Shown here: positions 55,751 through 64,000 of the stretch, piece after piece
Position numbering within the stretch: position 1 is the first letter of the stretch
How the letters are laid out: each line of letters opens with the position of its first letter
From: Cytobacillus purgationiresistens
Lineage (GTDB): Bacteria > Bacillota > Bacilli > Bacillales > Cytobacillaceae
DNA: 64,000 nucleotides
Direction: 5' to 3'
NCBI RefSeq assembly: GCF_030813235.1
Contig: NZ_JAUSUB010000003.1
Location: forward strand, 124,001 to 188,000
Position numbers and translations under genes: made by a program
Notes under the pieces: generated by a model
Seen by the model: the letters and a program-made list of their open reading frames with translations, nothing else
The model's database searches: none
What the model was told of the DNA's origin: nothing

Positions 55751-56815
55751 TTAATAATCATAGTCATCAATATTATCCTTCGTAAAAATGACGCGTTCAG
55801 GCAATAAGATAATCCCGCTGTCTTCTGCTTCATACTCATAACCTTGAATACTATTAGGCTCAATTTTCACCTCGCCGATCCCTGGCACTTCAAAGGTATC
55901 GCCGACTTTTAAATCTTTCCCTTCTACTGTCATTAAGTATGCAGTATAAACAGCTATGGCTCCCTGCTGCTTTACATCCCATAAACCAAATTGATTGACT
56001 GTACCGCGCTTCACGTATTCACGCATCACATTAGGTGTTGAGAACCCTGTTATGACAACTTCCCCACCTTTTTTCAAATTTTCCGCCGCTTGTGCCATTG
56101 CTGGTAATGCCGTTGCATCAGGCGCGATTACAGCATCAATATCAGGGTAGGTTTTCAATATACTTTCTCCAACTGACAATGATTTTTGGGCATCATTTTC
56201 TCCATATTGGGTCGTGACAATTTCCCAGCCTGGATGTTTTTCTGCAATATAGGCTTTCGCTTCTTCTGCCCACTGGTTTTGATCTGTTACAGTTGGACTG
56301 GAATAAAAGAAGGCGACTTTTGCTTTATCATCCAATTGTTCTGCAGCCATCTCAACAAGCATATGACCTAATTGTTCTGGTGTTCCCTGGTTAATATAAA
56401 AAGAACGATGCTCAGGATTCACATCAGAATCCCACGTTAAAATCTTTACTCCTTTTTCTTTTGCCCGGTCAAGTGCTTGATTTAACCCATCAACTGAAGT
56501 CGATGACACCATAATCGCCTTATATCCTTGATTTACAAAATTATTAATATAGCGCACCTGCTCAGCAACAGAGGCTTCACTCGGTCCATCATATTTCACT
56601 TGAACATCTAGTGATTCACCCATATCTGCAGCACCTTTACCTCCCGCTGTAAAAAATCCCACTCCTGTCAGCTTAGGGATAAATGCAAGTTTTGCATCTG
56701 CTTTATCCGGACCCGCTTTCTCACCCGGTTCAGTGGATGTTCCTTGATTACACGCAACCAAAAGAGCAAGTAATAAAACTGAGATCATAAATAAACTGAT
56801 CACACGCTTTTTCAT
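55751..56815 (-). CDS. lsrB: Autoinducer-2 binding lipoprotein LsrB
   Basis: A 354-residue lipoprotein (lipobox LVAC, Cys22) of the periplasmic-binding-protein type. Motifs typical of Lsr[57 protein letters not shown] and [18 protein letters not shown]. It captures AI-2 and delivers it to the lsrACD importer. It is separated from lsrD by a 291-bp spacer holding a MITE, unlike the tight order in enteric bacteria. The ATG is followed by a normal signal peptide. Confidence 0.92.
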   Translation of the reverse strand: MKKRVISLFMISVLLLALLVACNQGTSTEPGEKAGPDKADAKLAFIPKLTGVGFFTAGGKGAADMGESLDVQVKYDGPSEASVAEQVRYINNFVNQGYKAIMVSSTSVDGLNQALDRAKEKGVKILTWDSDVNPEHRSFYINQGTPEQLGHMLVEMAAEQLDDKAKVAFFYSSPTVTDQNQWAEEAKAYIAEKHPGWEIVTTQYGENDAQKSLSVGESILKTYPDIDAVIAPDATALPAMAQAAENLKKGGEVVITGFSTPNVMREYVKRGTVNQFGLWDVKQQGAIAVYTAYLMTVEGKDLKVGDTFEVPGIGEVKIEPNSIQGYEYEAEDSGIILLPERVIFTKDNIDDYDY

Positions 56816-56872
56816 ATCATTTATCCCCCTCGTTTTTTATGTTGCTTTACCTACTTTTTGATCTTTTTTATT

Positions 56873-57005
56873 GGCTGTTTTCGTATACTTTGTTGCTTTT
56901 CGCGATAGTGGTTGGTTTCCTCTCCAGGTGCTCCAATCAACTTTTCCATCAATGGTTTGTCTTGTCAAAACCTATGAAAAAACAACAATCTTTTAGAAAA
57001 GAGCC
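56873..57005 (+). mobile_element. MITE, ISL3-like ends, copy 1 (133 bp)
   Basis: Starts GGCTGTTTTCGTATAC and ends TTTTAGAAAAGAGCC; the ends form an imperfect inverted repeat (GGCT-x-TTTTC, 14 of the outer 20 bp). It is flanked by TTTTTATT and TTTTTATG, a 7-of-8 target duplication. Same orientation as the copy at 63819-63986 but lacking about 35 bp of its GC-rich core. It carries no ORF. GGCTCTTTT ends and 8-bp duplications point to the ISL3 family (inference). Confidence 0.85.
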
Positions 57006-57106
57006 TTTTTATGAAAGACCTTTTTTACACTATCAGAATTTATAAATTGGCAGCATGGATGTAAAGCGACGAGGTCGCCAATTTAAAGTTGATAGTGTAA
57101 GTGCAA

Positions 57107-58114
57107 CTACGCATCTGTCTTCGCCTTTCCAAGGCTCGCCAGTTTGCGAGTTTTCTTTATAAATTGCCAGTTAGATTGGCGCATAAATACGGCTAAAACT
57201 AACATGATACCAACAATTAAGGTCGTTTGTTCACTCGTTAATCCAGACATTTGCAATCCATAATTCATGATGCCAACTATGACGCTTGCTACAGCAGTCC
57301 CTATAATCGTTCCCCTGCCGCCAAGTATACTTGTTCCCCCTAAAACTACAGCCGTGATGACTGGCAAAATGGCCGTGGAACCTAAGTCAGATCTGGCAGA
57401 GCTGAAATATGAAGTTAGGATGATTCCACTGATACCACCTCCAAATCCAGCTAACATATACGTACTAATTAGTATCCACTTCGTAGAAATACCGCTATAC
57501 CTTGCAGACTTTATATTCATGCCTACTAAATATACTTGTCTTCCATACTTGGTGAGATGAAGTAATAGACTAAAAAAAGTGACAGCAGTCACGAGCAGCC
57601 AGAATGAATTGGGAAGTCCTAAAAGCTCGCCATTTGCCAATTGAACAAAGGACGCAGGAAATCCGCTGATACCCTCATACCCAGTTGCACTTGAGCCCCC
57701 CGATATCACTAATGCAATACCCGAGAATAAAAACATTGTACCTAATGTAATGACCATTGGCTGAACCTCTGTATACGCAACAAGTAAGCCATTGAATAAA
57801 CCGGCAATAATACAAATAATCAATGCTATCAACATAGCAATCCATACATTCAATCCATTCATCCATAAGACACCCACTGTAATAGAGGAAAGTCCCATAA
57901 CTGAACCTACTGAAACATCAATGCCGCCCGTAATAATGACAAAGGTCATCGGAATCGCTGCGAGTCCAATATAAACGAAATCATTTAAACTAAATATGAG
58001 ATTGTTAAAATCTAAAAAGCCTGGTGTAATCATGCTGAAAATCACAATTTCTGCAATAAAGAAGCAGATAAGAAAAAGCTCCCATTTAAGGAATGGCCTT
58101 ATTTTTCGAATCAC
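57107..58114 (-). CDS. lsrD: AI-2 ABC transporter permease LsrD
   Basis: A 335-residue permease of the RbsC/LsrCD type with about eight to ten helices. Seen: GGIDVSVGSVMGLSSI, FNGLLVAYTEVQPMVITLGT, SAATGYEGISGFPASF, and ILGGRGTIIGTAVASVIVG. Together with LsrC it forms the AI-2 channel. It overlaps lsrC by 29 nt, so translation is coupled. The last gene before the MITE-containing spacer that precedes lsrB. Confidence 0.92.
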   Translation of the reverse strand: MIRKIRPFLKWELFLICFFIAEIVIFSMITPGFLDFNNLIFSLNDFVYIGLAAIPMTFVIITGGIDVSVGSVMGLSSITVGVLWMNGLNVWIAMLIALIICIIAGLFNGLLVAYTEVQPMVITLGTMFLFSGIALVISGGSSATGYEGISGFPASFVQLANGELLGLPNSFWLLVTAVTFFSLLLHLTKYGRQVYLVGMNIKSARYSGISTKWILISTYMLAGFGGGISGIILTSYFSSARSDLGSTAILPVITAVVLGGTSILGGRGTIIGTAVASVIVGIMNYGLQMSGLTSEQTTLIVGIMLVLAVFMRQSNWQFIKKTRKLASLGKAKTDA

Positions 58115-59126
58115 TTGCTCTTACCTCCTCTCCTCCGTCATTGCTCTTCTCCTTAACATGATGCCTTGATTTCCGTTTTAGATAGCTTTGAAATTTTGTA
58201 TCTCCAATAACAATCATTAATAGAAGAAAGCCGGAAATGGCACTGTTCCAATACGCTGGAATCTTCATATAAACTAATGATTGATTAATGACTGTGAAGA
58301 AAACCGCCCCTAGTCCTGCTCCAACTACCGTCCCAAGACCTCCGCTTAAGCTCACTCCCCCTAATACGGCAGCTGCGATGACTTCTAATTCAATGCCTGA
58401 CCCTGTAGTATTTGGAACGAATCCTATATTCATGACAAAGACGAGACCTGCAATAGATGCAGACATGCCTGAGATGATAAAAGCAAGAACTTTAATCAGC
58501 CTAACAGGGATGCCGACTAATCTTGCACCCTCCTCATTGTCGCCTACTGCATAGAAGTAGCGGCCTTTTTTCGTCTTTGTTAAAAATAAGTAAGCAATGA
58601 TCATCACGACAAAGCCAATCCAGATGGGCAGTGGTAAAAACAAAATCTCAGTATTTGATAATCTTTTATAATCGTTCGGTATAGCTTCAATCCACATTCC
58701 CTCTGTATACAGCAGCATTGCTCCGCGCACAATGCCCAGCATGCCCAATGTCATAATGATGGAGGGGATTCTTAAGTAGGAGACACCCAAACCATTGATC
58801 AAGCCAATAAATGCACCTACAGCCATGACCGTAATGACAACCACCCATACATTGAGGCCACTTACTAGCAGACTTCCACAAACAGCTGCAGAGATTCCCA
58901 TGATCGATCCAACAGAAACATCTATATTTGCGGTCAGTAAAACAAACGATTGACCAATAGCCATCACAAGCAGAATAATACTTCCGCTGACTAAAAGAGT
59001 GATTGAATCTATTTTGATGAATTCTTGATTAATGGAGCCAACTAATAGAAAAAAGGCAATCAATAAAATGACAATGGAAATCTCCCGTACTTGAATCGAT
59101 TTTATTAATAGTTTCTTCAACATCAT
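58086..59126 (-). CDS. lsrC: AI-2 ABC transporter permease LsrC
   Basis: A 346-residue permease of the RbsC type: NIDVSVGSIMGISAAVCGS, GLGVSYLRIPSIIMTLGMLG, AVGDNEEGARLVGIPV, and AAAVLGGVSLSGGLGTVVGA. It has about 100 residues with charged C-terminal tail (KSRHHVKEKSND) that is cytoplasmic. GAGGAGGG lies very close to two adjacent ATGs (59126, 59123); either could be the start. It lies 26 nt downstream of lsrA. Confidence 0.92.
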   Translation of the reverse strand: MMLKKLLIKSIQVREISIVILLIAFFLLVGSINQEFIKIDSITLLVSGSIILLVMAIGQSFVLLTANIDVSVGSIMGISAAVCGSLLVSGLNVWVVVITVMAVGAFIGLINGLGVSYLRIPSIIMTLGMLGIVRGAMLLYTEGMWIEAIPNDYKRLSNTEILFLPLPIWIGFVVMIIAYLFLTKTKKGRYFYAVGDNEEGARLVGIPVRLIKVLAFIISGMSASIAGLVFVMNIGFVPNTTGSGIELEVIAAAVLGGVSLSGGLGTVVGAGLGAVFFTVINQSLVYMKIPAYWNSAISGFLLLMIVIGDTKFQSYLKRKSRHHVKEKSNDGGEEVRASDSKNKAIP

Positions 59127-59152
59127 CCCTCCTCGCTCGAGATCATACTTCT

Positions 59153-60679
59153 CTATATTTCATTGATTGACTGTTTGATGACGCATTTTTTTACAACGCC
59201 AAATGCTGCAGAAGTAATCCGATCAACGGAAATATACTCCCGGTTGATTTCTTCTATCATTTTCCCTTCATGCATCACCAGTACGCGACCACTTAACTTC
59301 ACTATCTCCTCCAAATCTGAGGAAATAAGTAGCACTGCTAAACCATTCGCCTGCAGCTGTGAAATCATGTCATAAATATCGCTCCGTGCATGTGCATCTA
59401 TCCCCCTGGTCGGTTCATCGAGAATAAGCAACTTTGGTTTGGTCGCTAAGTATTTACCTAGTACAACTTTTTGCTGATTGCCTCCAGAAAGCTCACTTAG
59501 CAATTGATTTGTATTTGTCACCTTAATCTTCAGTTGGTCAACGTACTCATCCGTGATTTCTATCTCCCTTCTCTTCTGCAGAAAAAATCCTTTTAGCCGA
59601 TGAAGAATCGCAGATGTGGTATTTTGCTGTATGGAAGCAATCTTGAATATTCCATGTTGATGGCGGTCTTCGGGTACATAAGACATGCCAAGATTAATCC
59701 GCTGCCTAATAGATAAACGGCTGATCCCTGTACCATCCAGTTCTATCTCTCCCGAAGCAGCACCATTGATGCCGATAATCGACTCTGCCAGCTCGGTCCG
59801 TCCTGCTCCTACTACTCCGGCAATTCCTAATACTTCACCTGGAGAAATGGAAAAGCTGATCTCTTCAAAGCCATGGCCAGTCAGCTGGTCTACAACGAGA
59901 ATAGGATTCCTTTTATCTTTCACACGCTCAATATTGGACTGGAGGTTAACCATATTGCGTCGCTCACCTTTTGATTGTTTATCAACGAGACCATCCAGCA
60001 GCCTGTCATAATCAAATTCCTCAACTGGGCCCTTTAGTGATACAACTCCATCCTTTAGCACCGCTACAGAATCGGCTAATTGAAAGATTTCAGCAAATCG
60101 ATGCGTGATATAAATAACTCCGACACCATCTTTATTTAAACGTTTGATTGCCGTAAACAATGATTCAATTTCATTAAAGGTTAACGTAGAAGTCGGTTCA
60201 TCTAAAATGAGGATATCTGCTTCTCTGACTAGTCCGCGAACGATTTCAACCAATTGCTGTTCAGCAATCGAAAGCGTCATGGCGGACCTGAACAAACCTA
60301 AATTCCATCCGAGATAATCAATGATTTTGTTTACCTTTTTGCGTAATTCTGCTCTCTTCCCCTTCATGCCTATCGTGATATTCTCTTCAACAGACATATT
60401 AGGAAAAATAAGAGGCTCCTGCGGCACTAAATAAATACCGTGACGATGTGCTTCTTGAGGGTGATGAAAGTGTAAGGCTTGACCTTTTATTTTCATTGTT
60501 CCTCGATCAGCCTGATAAAGCCCTGTTATGATTTTCATCATTGTCGACTTTCCCGCACCATTCCCGCCGACTATCGCAAAGGTTTCTCCCTTTTTTAAAG
60601 AAAAATCGATCCCGCGTAACACTTCGTTGTCATTGAATCTTTTATACAACCCTGCAATTTCTACTAGATAATTAGACAA
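59153..60679 (-). CDS. lsrA: AI-2 ABC transporter ATP-binding protein LsrA
   Basis: A 508-residue tandem ABC ATPase of the sugar type. First half: Walker A GGNGAGKST, IYLVPQEPLIFPNMSVEEN, Walker B ILILDEPTSTLT. Second half: degenerate Walker A GVVGAGRTE, signature LSGGNQQKV, Walker B LLILDEPTRGID. The sequence between Walker A and the Q-loop matches LsrA rather than RbsA or XylG. It starts with a TTG at 60679, preceded by GGGAGGGA. First gene of the lsrA-C-D(-B) operon, with a cre site just upstream. Confidence 0.93.
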   Translation of the reverse strand: MSNYLVEIAGLYKRFNDNEVLRGIDFSLKKGETFAIVGGNGAGKSTMMKIITGLYQADRGTMKIKGQALHFHHPQEAHRHGIYLVPQEPLIFPNMSVEENITIGMKGKRAELRKKVNKIIDYLGWNLGLFRSAMTLSIAEQQLVEIVRGLVREADILILDEPTSTLTFNEIESLFTAIKRLNKDGVGVIYITHRFAEIFQLADSVAVLKDGVVSLKGPVEEFDYDRLLDGLVDKQSKGERRNMVNLQSNIERVKDKRNPILVVDQLTGHGFEEISFSISPGEVLGIAGVVGAGRTELAESIIGINGAASGEIELDGTGISRLSIRQRINLGMSYVPEDRHQHGIFKIASIQQNTTSAILHRLKGFFLQKRREIEITDEYVDQLKIKVTNTNQLLSELSGGNQQKVVLGKYLATKPKLLILDEPTRGIDAHARSDIYDMISQLQANGLAVLLISSDLEEIVKLSGRVLVMHEGKMIEEINREYISVDRITSAAFGVVKKCVIKQSINEI

Positions 60680-60698
60680 TTTATCCCTCCCCCCCTTG

Positions 60699-60714
60699 AT
60701 TAAAGCGCTTACAT
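60699..60714 (-). promoter_or_regulatory. cre site (CcpA) ahead of lsrA
   Basis: ATTAAAGCGCTTACAT fits the cre consensus WTGNAARCGNWWWCAW with one mismatch (third position), 20 nt upstream of the lsrA start codon. It predicts carbon catabolite repression of AI-2 uptake. Confidence 0.7.
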
Positions 60715-60787
60715 TTCGGTTTTAAATAAACAAATTGACATTTCATTTACATTTGCTTACTTGACGAGATATTCATTATATTTTTGC

Positions 60788-60851
60788 ATCATTGAAAGAA
60801 ATGATTTAATCCTCACAGTCATCATATTATTGGCATGAATGTAATATTCAT
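60788..60851. promoter_or_regulatory. Inverted repeats in the lsrA-lsrR divergent region (candidate LsrR operators)
   Basis: Two perfect short dyads lie in the divergent promoter region: ATCATT-N6-AATGAT at 60788-60805 and ATGAAT-N5-ATTCAT at 60835-60851. A further ATTCAT half-site is at 60771-60776, next to a TATAAT-type minus-strand -10 at 60775-60780. They are likely targets of the adjacent LsrR repressor; which one is used is not known. Confidence 0.5.
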
Positions 60852-60936
60852 TGACTATAAGAATTTCTAGCGAAGGAAAAAAATAATTAATAATCATTTG
60901 TAACGCTCATATACATTTGTTGAATGGAGGATGGTC

Positions 60937-61872
60937 ATGGCCCAAGATGTGTATTCGAAAAGCATGCTGACAAAAGTAGCCTGGTACTACTACAAAGAAG
61001 ACCTTACACAAAATGAAATCGCAGACTATCTCGGACTAACGCGCAATCAAGTTGTACGTCACTTAGAAAAAGCAAAAACAGAAGGAATCATCCAATTTCA
61101 TATTTATGGAATGGAAGCCAATTGCTTAGAGATCAAAAAAAAATTAGTTAGTCATTTTCAACTAAAGGATGCTTACATTATCCCGGCACCAAAAAACAAA
61201 GCAGATATCAGACAGTCATTAGCAAAGGCTGCTGCCCAAACTGTACAAAGCAACCTCACTGAGAACGACCTTATTGGAATTGGCTGGGGCCAAGCTGCAC
61301 TGCAAACAGTTGACCAGCTATCTATCGATCCAGCAAAAAATATTTCCATTGTGACACTTACTGGGGGTGTTAATCACTATTTTCAAAACCGAAACCATCA
61401 TAGCGAAGGAGGTTTCCAAGGGAAAATATTCGCCATACCCGCTCCATTTATGGCCTCCACAGATGAAATGGCTAGATTATTATTAACTGAACCCTCTGTG
61501 GCTGATATTTTAGATCTGGCTTCTCTAGCCAAGCACGTAATCGTTGGCATCGGCAGTCTGGCACATGATTCCACCATTGTGATTGAAGAAAAGTTAACGA
61601 TTAAAGAATTAGCTTATATAAGAAACCAACAAGCCGTTGGCGATATTCTCGGACAATTTTTTGATATAGAGGGAAAGATTATCGATCTGCCTTTACATAA
61701 AAGATTAATCGGAGCCTCTTTAAATAAATTGAAGGAAATGAATGTCATAGCCGTTGCAGGGGGTGAGGAAAAGGTAAACGCGATATACGGTGCATTGAAG
61801 GGTCAATATATCTCGACTCTGATTACAGACGAAGAGACCGCTGCTGCTTTAATGAAACTAGGAGGTGATTAA
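60937..61872 (+). CDS. lsrR: AI-2 operon repressor LsrR (SorC family)
   Basis: A 311-residue regulator: N-terminal helix-turn-helix (TQNEIADYLGLTRNQVVRHL) followed by a SorC/DeoR-type sugar-phosphate-binding domain (LIGIGWGQAALQTVD, VTLTGGVNHYF, AKHVIVGIGSLAHDSTIV, NVIAVAGGEEKVNAIYGAL). In enteric bacteria LsrR is released by phospho-AI-2, the product of LsrK, the next gene. ATG 60931 is right after GGAGG; ATG 60937 has better spacing. It ends 0 nt before lsrK, with the lsrK ribosome site (GGAGGTGA) inside it. Confidence 0.93.
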   Translation: MAQDVYSKSMLTKVAWYYYKEDLTQNEIADYLGLTRNQVVRHLEKAKTEGIIQFHIYGMEANCLEIKKKLVSHFQLKDAYIIPAPKNKADIRQSLAKAAAQTVQSNLTENDLIGIGWGQAALQTVDQLSIDPAKNISIVTLTGGVNHYFQNRNHHSEGGFQGKIFAIPAPFMASTDEMARLLLTEPSVADILDLASLAKHVIVGIGSLAHDSTIVIEEKLTIKELAYIRNQQAVGDILGQFFDIEGKIIDLPLHKRLIGASLNKLKEMNVIAVAGGEEKVNAIYGALKGQYISTLITDEETAAALMKLGGD

Positions 61873-63432
61873 ATGGAGTATGTATTAGCATTGGATGGCG
61901 GAACTGGCAGTATTCGAGCAGTTCTTTTTAATCAAGACGGCGAACAGGCTGGAGTGGCTCAGCACGAATGGGTGCATAAAGTGGACCCGCTCTACCCCGG
62001 CTCAATGGATTTTGACACGGAAAACAATTGGCCTCTCGTCAAGCAATGTATGAAAGAAGTGATTCAACAAAACCATATACACCCATCCAGCATAAAGGCA
62101 ATTAGTGCAACAAGCATGCGTGAGGGCTTCGTGCTCTATAATAAAAGCGGTTACGAAATTTGGGCATGCTCAAATGTTGATGCTAGAGCATCTGAAGAAG
62201 TGAAAGACTTAAAAGAATTAGACGATAGTCTGGAAGAAAGTATATACAAACTTTCAGGGCAGACCTTTGCGCTAGGAGCATTGCCTAGATTATTATGGCT
62301 GAAGAATCATAAGCCCGACCTCTATGAACAGGCTCATACCATCACAATGATTAATGATTGGATACTCTATAAACTATCCGGAGTTCTTCAAATCGATCCC
62401 TCTAATGGCTGTACAACAGGCATGCTAAATCTGCTGGATAGAAAATATTCAAAATCCATTGCGCAAATATGCAGTGTTAAAGATCATCTATTCCCACAAG
62501 TAAACGAAGCAGGAACCATCATAGGAAAAGTAAAAGAAAGCGTTGCAAATGAGGTGCAATTGTCGCCACATACATTGATTGTTACTGGCGGAGGTGACGC
62601 TCAAATGGCTTCAATTGGCGTCGGAGCCATACAGCCTGAACAAACCGTTATTTCTGGCGGGTCCTTCTGGCAGCAGGAAGTCAATGTTTCACAGCCATTC
62701 GTTTCTAAAAATGGCCGAATCCGTACCAACTGTCATGTACTGCCTCATTTATGGCAGATTGAAACAATCGCATTCTCACCAGGGCTAGTCATGCGCTGGT
62801 TTCGGGATACCTTTTGCGAACAGGAAAAAGAAGAAGCGCTTCGATCCGGTGAAGATGTATATTCCATTCTTGAAGATAAAGCGAATTCTGTTCCTGTTGG
62901 TTCTCATGGAGTCATACCGATTTTCTCTGATGTCATGATTTATATTTCATGGCGTCATGCTTCACCCTCTTTTATTAACTTAAGTATTTCACCGGAAAAG
63001 TCAGGCAAAGAAGTGCTTTTTCGTGCATTAGAAGAAAATGCCGCCCTCCTCACCTATGGAAACTTAAAAATGATTGAAGAAGAAACCGGATTTTATCCTA
63101 AGGAGGTCATTTTTACCAGCGGGGCCTCTAAGGGAGCATTATGGGGTCAAATATTAGCAGATGTTCTCGGCATCACTGTAAAGGTTCCGGTTATCAAAGA
63201 AACGGCTGCACTTGGAACAGCTATGTATGCAGGCGTCGCTGCCGGCCTGTATTCAAGCATTCAAGCTATTGTTCAAAAAGTAGTAAAGTGGGAAAAAACA
63301 TATCTGCCAGATTTAGAAAACCATCAGCAATACCAGGTAATTTTTCGACAATGGCGTTCAGTCTATGTTGAGCAATTAAAATTGGCTGACCAAGGACTGA
63401 CTGAACATATGTGGAAAGCACCTGGTGTGTAA
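61873..63432 (+). CDS. lsrK: Autoinducer-2 kinase LsrK
   Basis: A 519-residue FGGY-family kinase that phosphorylates AI-2 (open DPD form) in the cytoplasm. It closely matches LsrK rather than xylulo- or glycerol kinases: DGGTGSIRAVLFN, SATSMREGFVLYNKSG, ACSNVDARASEEV, VTGGGDAQMASIGVG, MRWFRDTFC and PSFINLSISPEKS, ending LTEHMWKAPG. It directly follows lsrR (no gap), so the repressor and the enzyme that makes its inducer are co-expressed. Confidence 0.95.
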   Translation: MEYVLALDGGTGSIRAVLFNQDGEQAGVAQHEWVHKVDPLYPGSMDFDTENNWPLVKQCMKEVIQQNHIHPSSIKAISATSMREGFVLYNKSGYEIWACSNVDARASEEVKDLKELDDSLEESIYKLSGQTFALGALPRLLWLKNHKPDLYEQAHTITMINDWILYKLSGVLQIDPSNGCTTGMLNLLDRKYSKSIAQICSVKDHLFPQVNEAGTIIGKVKESVANEVQLSPHTLIVTGGGDAQMASIGVGAIQPEQTVISGGSFWQQEVNVSQPFVSKNGRIRTNCHVLPHLWQIETIAFSPGLVMRWFRDTFCEQEKEEALRSGEDVYSILEDKANSVPVGSHGVIPIFSDVMIYISWRHASPSFINLSISPEKSGKEVLFRALEENAALLTYGNLKMIEEETGFYPKEVIFTSGASKGALWGQILADVLGITVKVPVIKETAALGTAMYAGVAAGLYSSIQAIVQKVVKWEKTYLPDLENHQQYQVIFRQWRSVYVEQLKLADQGLTEHMWKAPGV

Positions 63433-63458
63433 AAACCGCAGAAAGGGCGTGCACAAAT

Positions 63459-63809
63459 TTGAAAAAAGTGAATGAAAATGATTTTGAATACCGCTTCGGC
63501 GACAATGGACCGAAATACTTAACAAAAGGACCCAATGTCGATTTAGGTGTCGTCGTTTTAAAACCGAATCAAGACTTCCCAAACCATTATCATACTACTT
63601 GCGAAGAAATCTTCTACATCCTTGAAGGAGAAATAAACTTCTATATTAATAATGTCAAAGTACCTGCAAAACCAGGTGACATGATTCAGTGCCACCAAGG
63701 CGATTCGCATTATCTAGTAAACCATTCCGATAAGAACTTCAAAGCCGTTTTTATTAAGTCACCGCATATAAAGGAAAAAGATTCAGTGACGATTGATAAT
63801 CCAAGGTAG
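63459..63809 (+). CDS. Cupin-domain protein linked to lsrRK
   Basis: A 116-residue single cupin domain with both motifs: HYHTTCEEIFYILEGE (metal ligands His, His, Glu) and GDMIQCHQGDSHYLVNHS (His). It starts at a TTG at 63459, 26 nt after lsrK, with GAAAGGG upstream. In enteric bacteria lsrF and lsrG process phospho-AI-2 further; neither is in this window, and this cupin sits where they might be expected, so an isomerase or lyase-like role on phospho-AI-2 is possible but unproven. An ordinary sugar-type cupin is the alternative. Confidence 0.85.
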   Translation: MKKVNENDFEYRFGDNGPKYLTKGPNVDLGVVVLKPNQDFPNHYHTTCEEIFYILEGEINFYINNVKVPAKPGDMIQCHQGDSHYLVNHSDKNFKAVFIKSPHIKEKDSVTIDNPR

Positions 63810-63818
63810 TTTATAAAA

Positions 63819-63986
63819 GGCTGTTTTCGTATACTTTGCTGCTTTTTACAATAGTGGTTGATTTCTTCTCAGGGTGCTCGCTTTCCGCGGGGCGGGCGGT
63901 GAGCCTCCTTCCGCTCCAATCAACTTTTTTCAAAAATTTGTCTTATCAAAACCTATGAAAAAACAACAATCTTTTAGAAAAGAGCC
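63819..63986 (+). mobile_element. MITE, ISL3-like ends, copy 2 (168 bp)
   Basis: Full-length relative of the 56873-57005 element: the same ends (GGCTGTTTTCGTATAC ... AGAAAAGAGCC) plus a GC-rich core (CTTTCCGCGGGGCGGGCGG). It is flanked on both sides by the perfect 8-bp duplication TTATAAAA (63811-63818 and 63987-63994). It carries no ORF and must be moved by a transposase elsewhere. It lies 9 nt after the cupin stop, where it may also act as a transcript end. Confidence 0.9.
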
Positions 63987-64000
63987 TTATAAAAACAGGA

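Noticed and set aside
55751-60679. Ribose or rhamnose transporter instead of an AI-2 system
   Set aside because: LsrK-specific motifs in the adjacent kinase, LsrA-like first ATPase half, LsrB-type binding protein and LsrR give a consistent AI-2 assignment.
60761-60789. TTGACG with 17-nt spacer as lsrR promoter
   Set aside because: The hexamer at the right distance (TTGCAT) is not a usable -10 box.

Overview
The window is low-GC DNA with Shine-Dalgarno sites, lipoboxes, terminators and gene families typical of Bacillaceae (Firmicutes, Bacillales). There is an SbsC-like S-layer gene, a poly-gamma-glutamate operon in pgs/cap style, SH3-type wall hydrolases and a CcpA-type cre site. No rRNA, tRNA, intact transposase or CRISPR array is visible, so the genus is not fixed.

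Layout. (1) 1-9.75 kb: five tandem paralogous secreted wall hydrolases with SH3 repeats, all on the minus strand. The first runs off the window edge, and one carries a substitution in the presumed catalytic Glu. (2) 10.2-12.9 kb: an S-layer gene split by a frameshift. (3) 13.4-15.4 kb: an LCP-family wall-polymer ligase, a tiny cysteine-containing protein with its own terminator, and a small sigma-70-type factor. (4) 15.5-20.2 kb: the pgsB-C-A-E-capD-like operon for an anchored poly-gamma-glutamate capsule. (5) 20.8-25.8 kb: a proline racemase - proline dehydrogenase - brnQ operon (brnQ frameshifted) with a clear sigma-54 promoter, divergent from a sigma-54 activator. (6) 25.8-28.7 kb: an acyl-CoA ligase and an MHS-type transporter. 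(7) 28.8-31.2 kb: three small secreted coiled-coil proteins of unknown function followed by a signal peptidase I. (8) 31.7-34.5 kb: a DUF6270-like SGNH protein, a REP-like repeat and a 13-copy 51-bp tandem repeat. (9) 34.5-39.2 kb: an aldehyde/alcohol dehydrogenase operon with a second sigma-54 promoter, upstream inverted repeats and its CBS-PAS-AAA+ activator. (10) 39.4-45.6 kb: an amidase, an MFS remnant, a VanZ-like protein, a class V aminotransferase-like protein, an M20 amidohydrolase and an SGNH hydrolase. (11) 46.1-54.1 kb: a MarR-led peptide ABC importer operon ending in an M24 protein with degraded metal ligands and a DppA-type D-aminopeptidase. (12) 54.6-64 kb: an SDR, a 49-aa protein, and a complete AI-2 uptake and phosphorylation locus (lsrB-D-C-A divergent from lsrR-lsrK-cupin), with two related MITEs.

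How it fits together. The left 31 kb is mostly cell-surface machinery (wall remodelling, S-layer, capsule, secreted coiled-coil proteins). The right half is nutrient and signal scavenging: proline/D-proline, semialdehydes, amides and acyl amino acids, peptides, and AI-2. Two of the catabolic operons carry self-contained sigma-54 circuits whose promoter and activator sites can be read directly. The points most worth following are the secreted-protein/signal-peptidase cassette, the lsr locus with a cupin in place of lsrF/lsrG, the E-to-Q amidase, and the two MITE copies with 8-bp target duplications.
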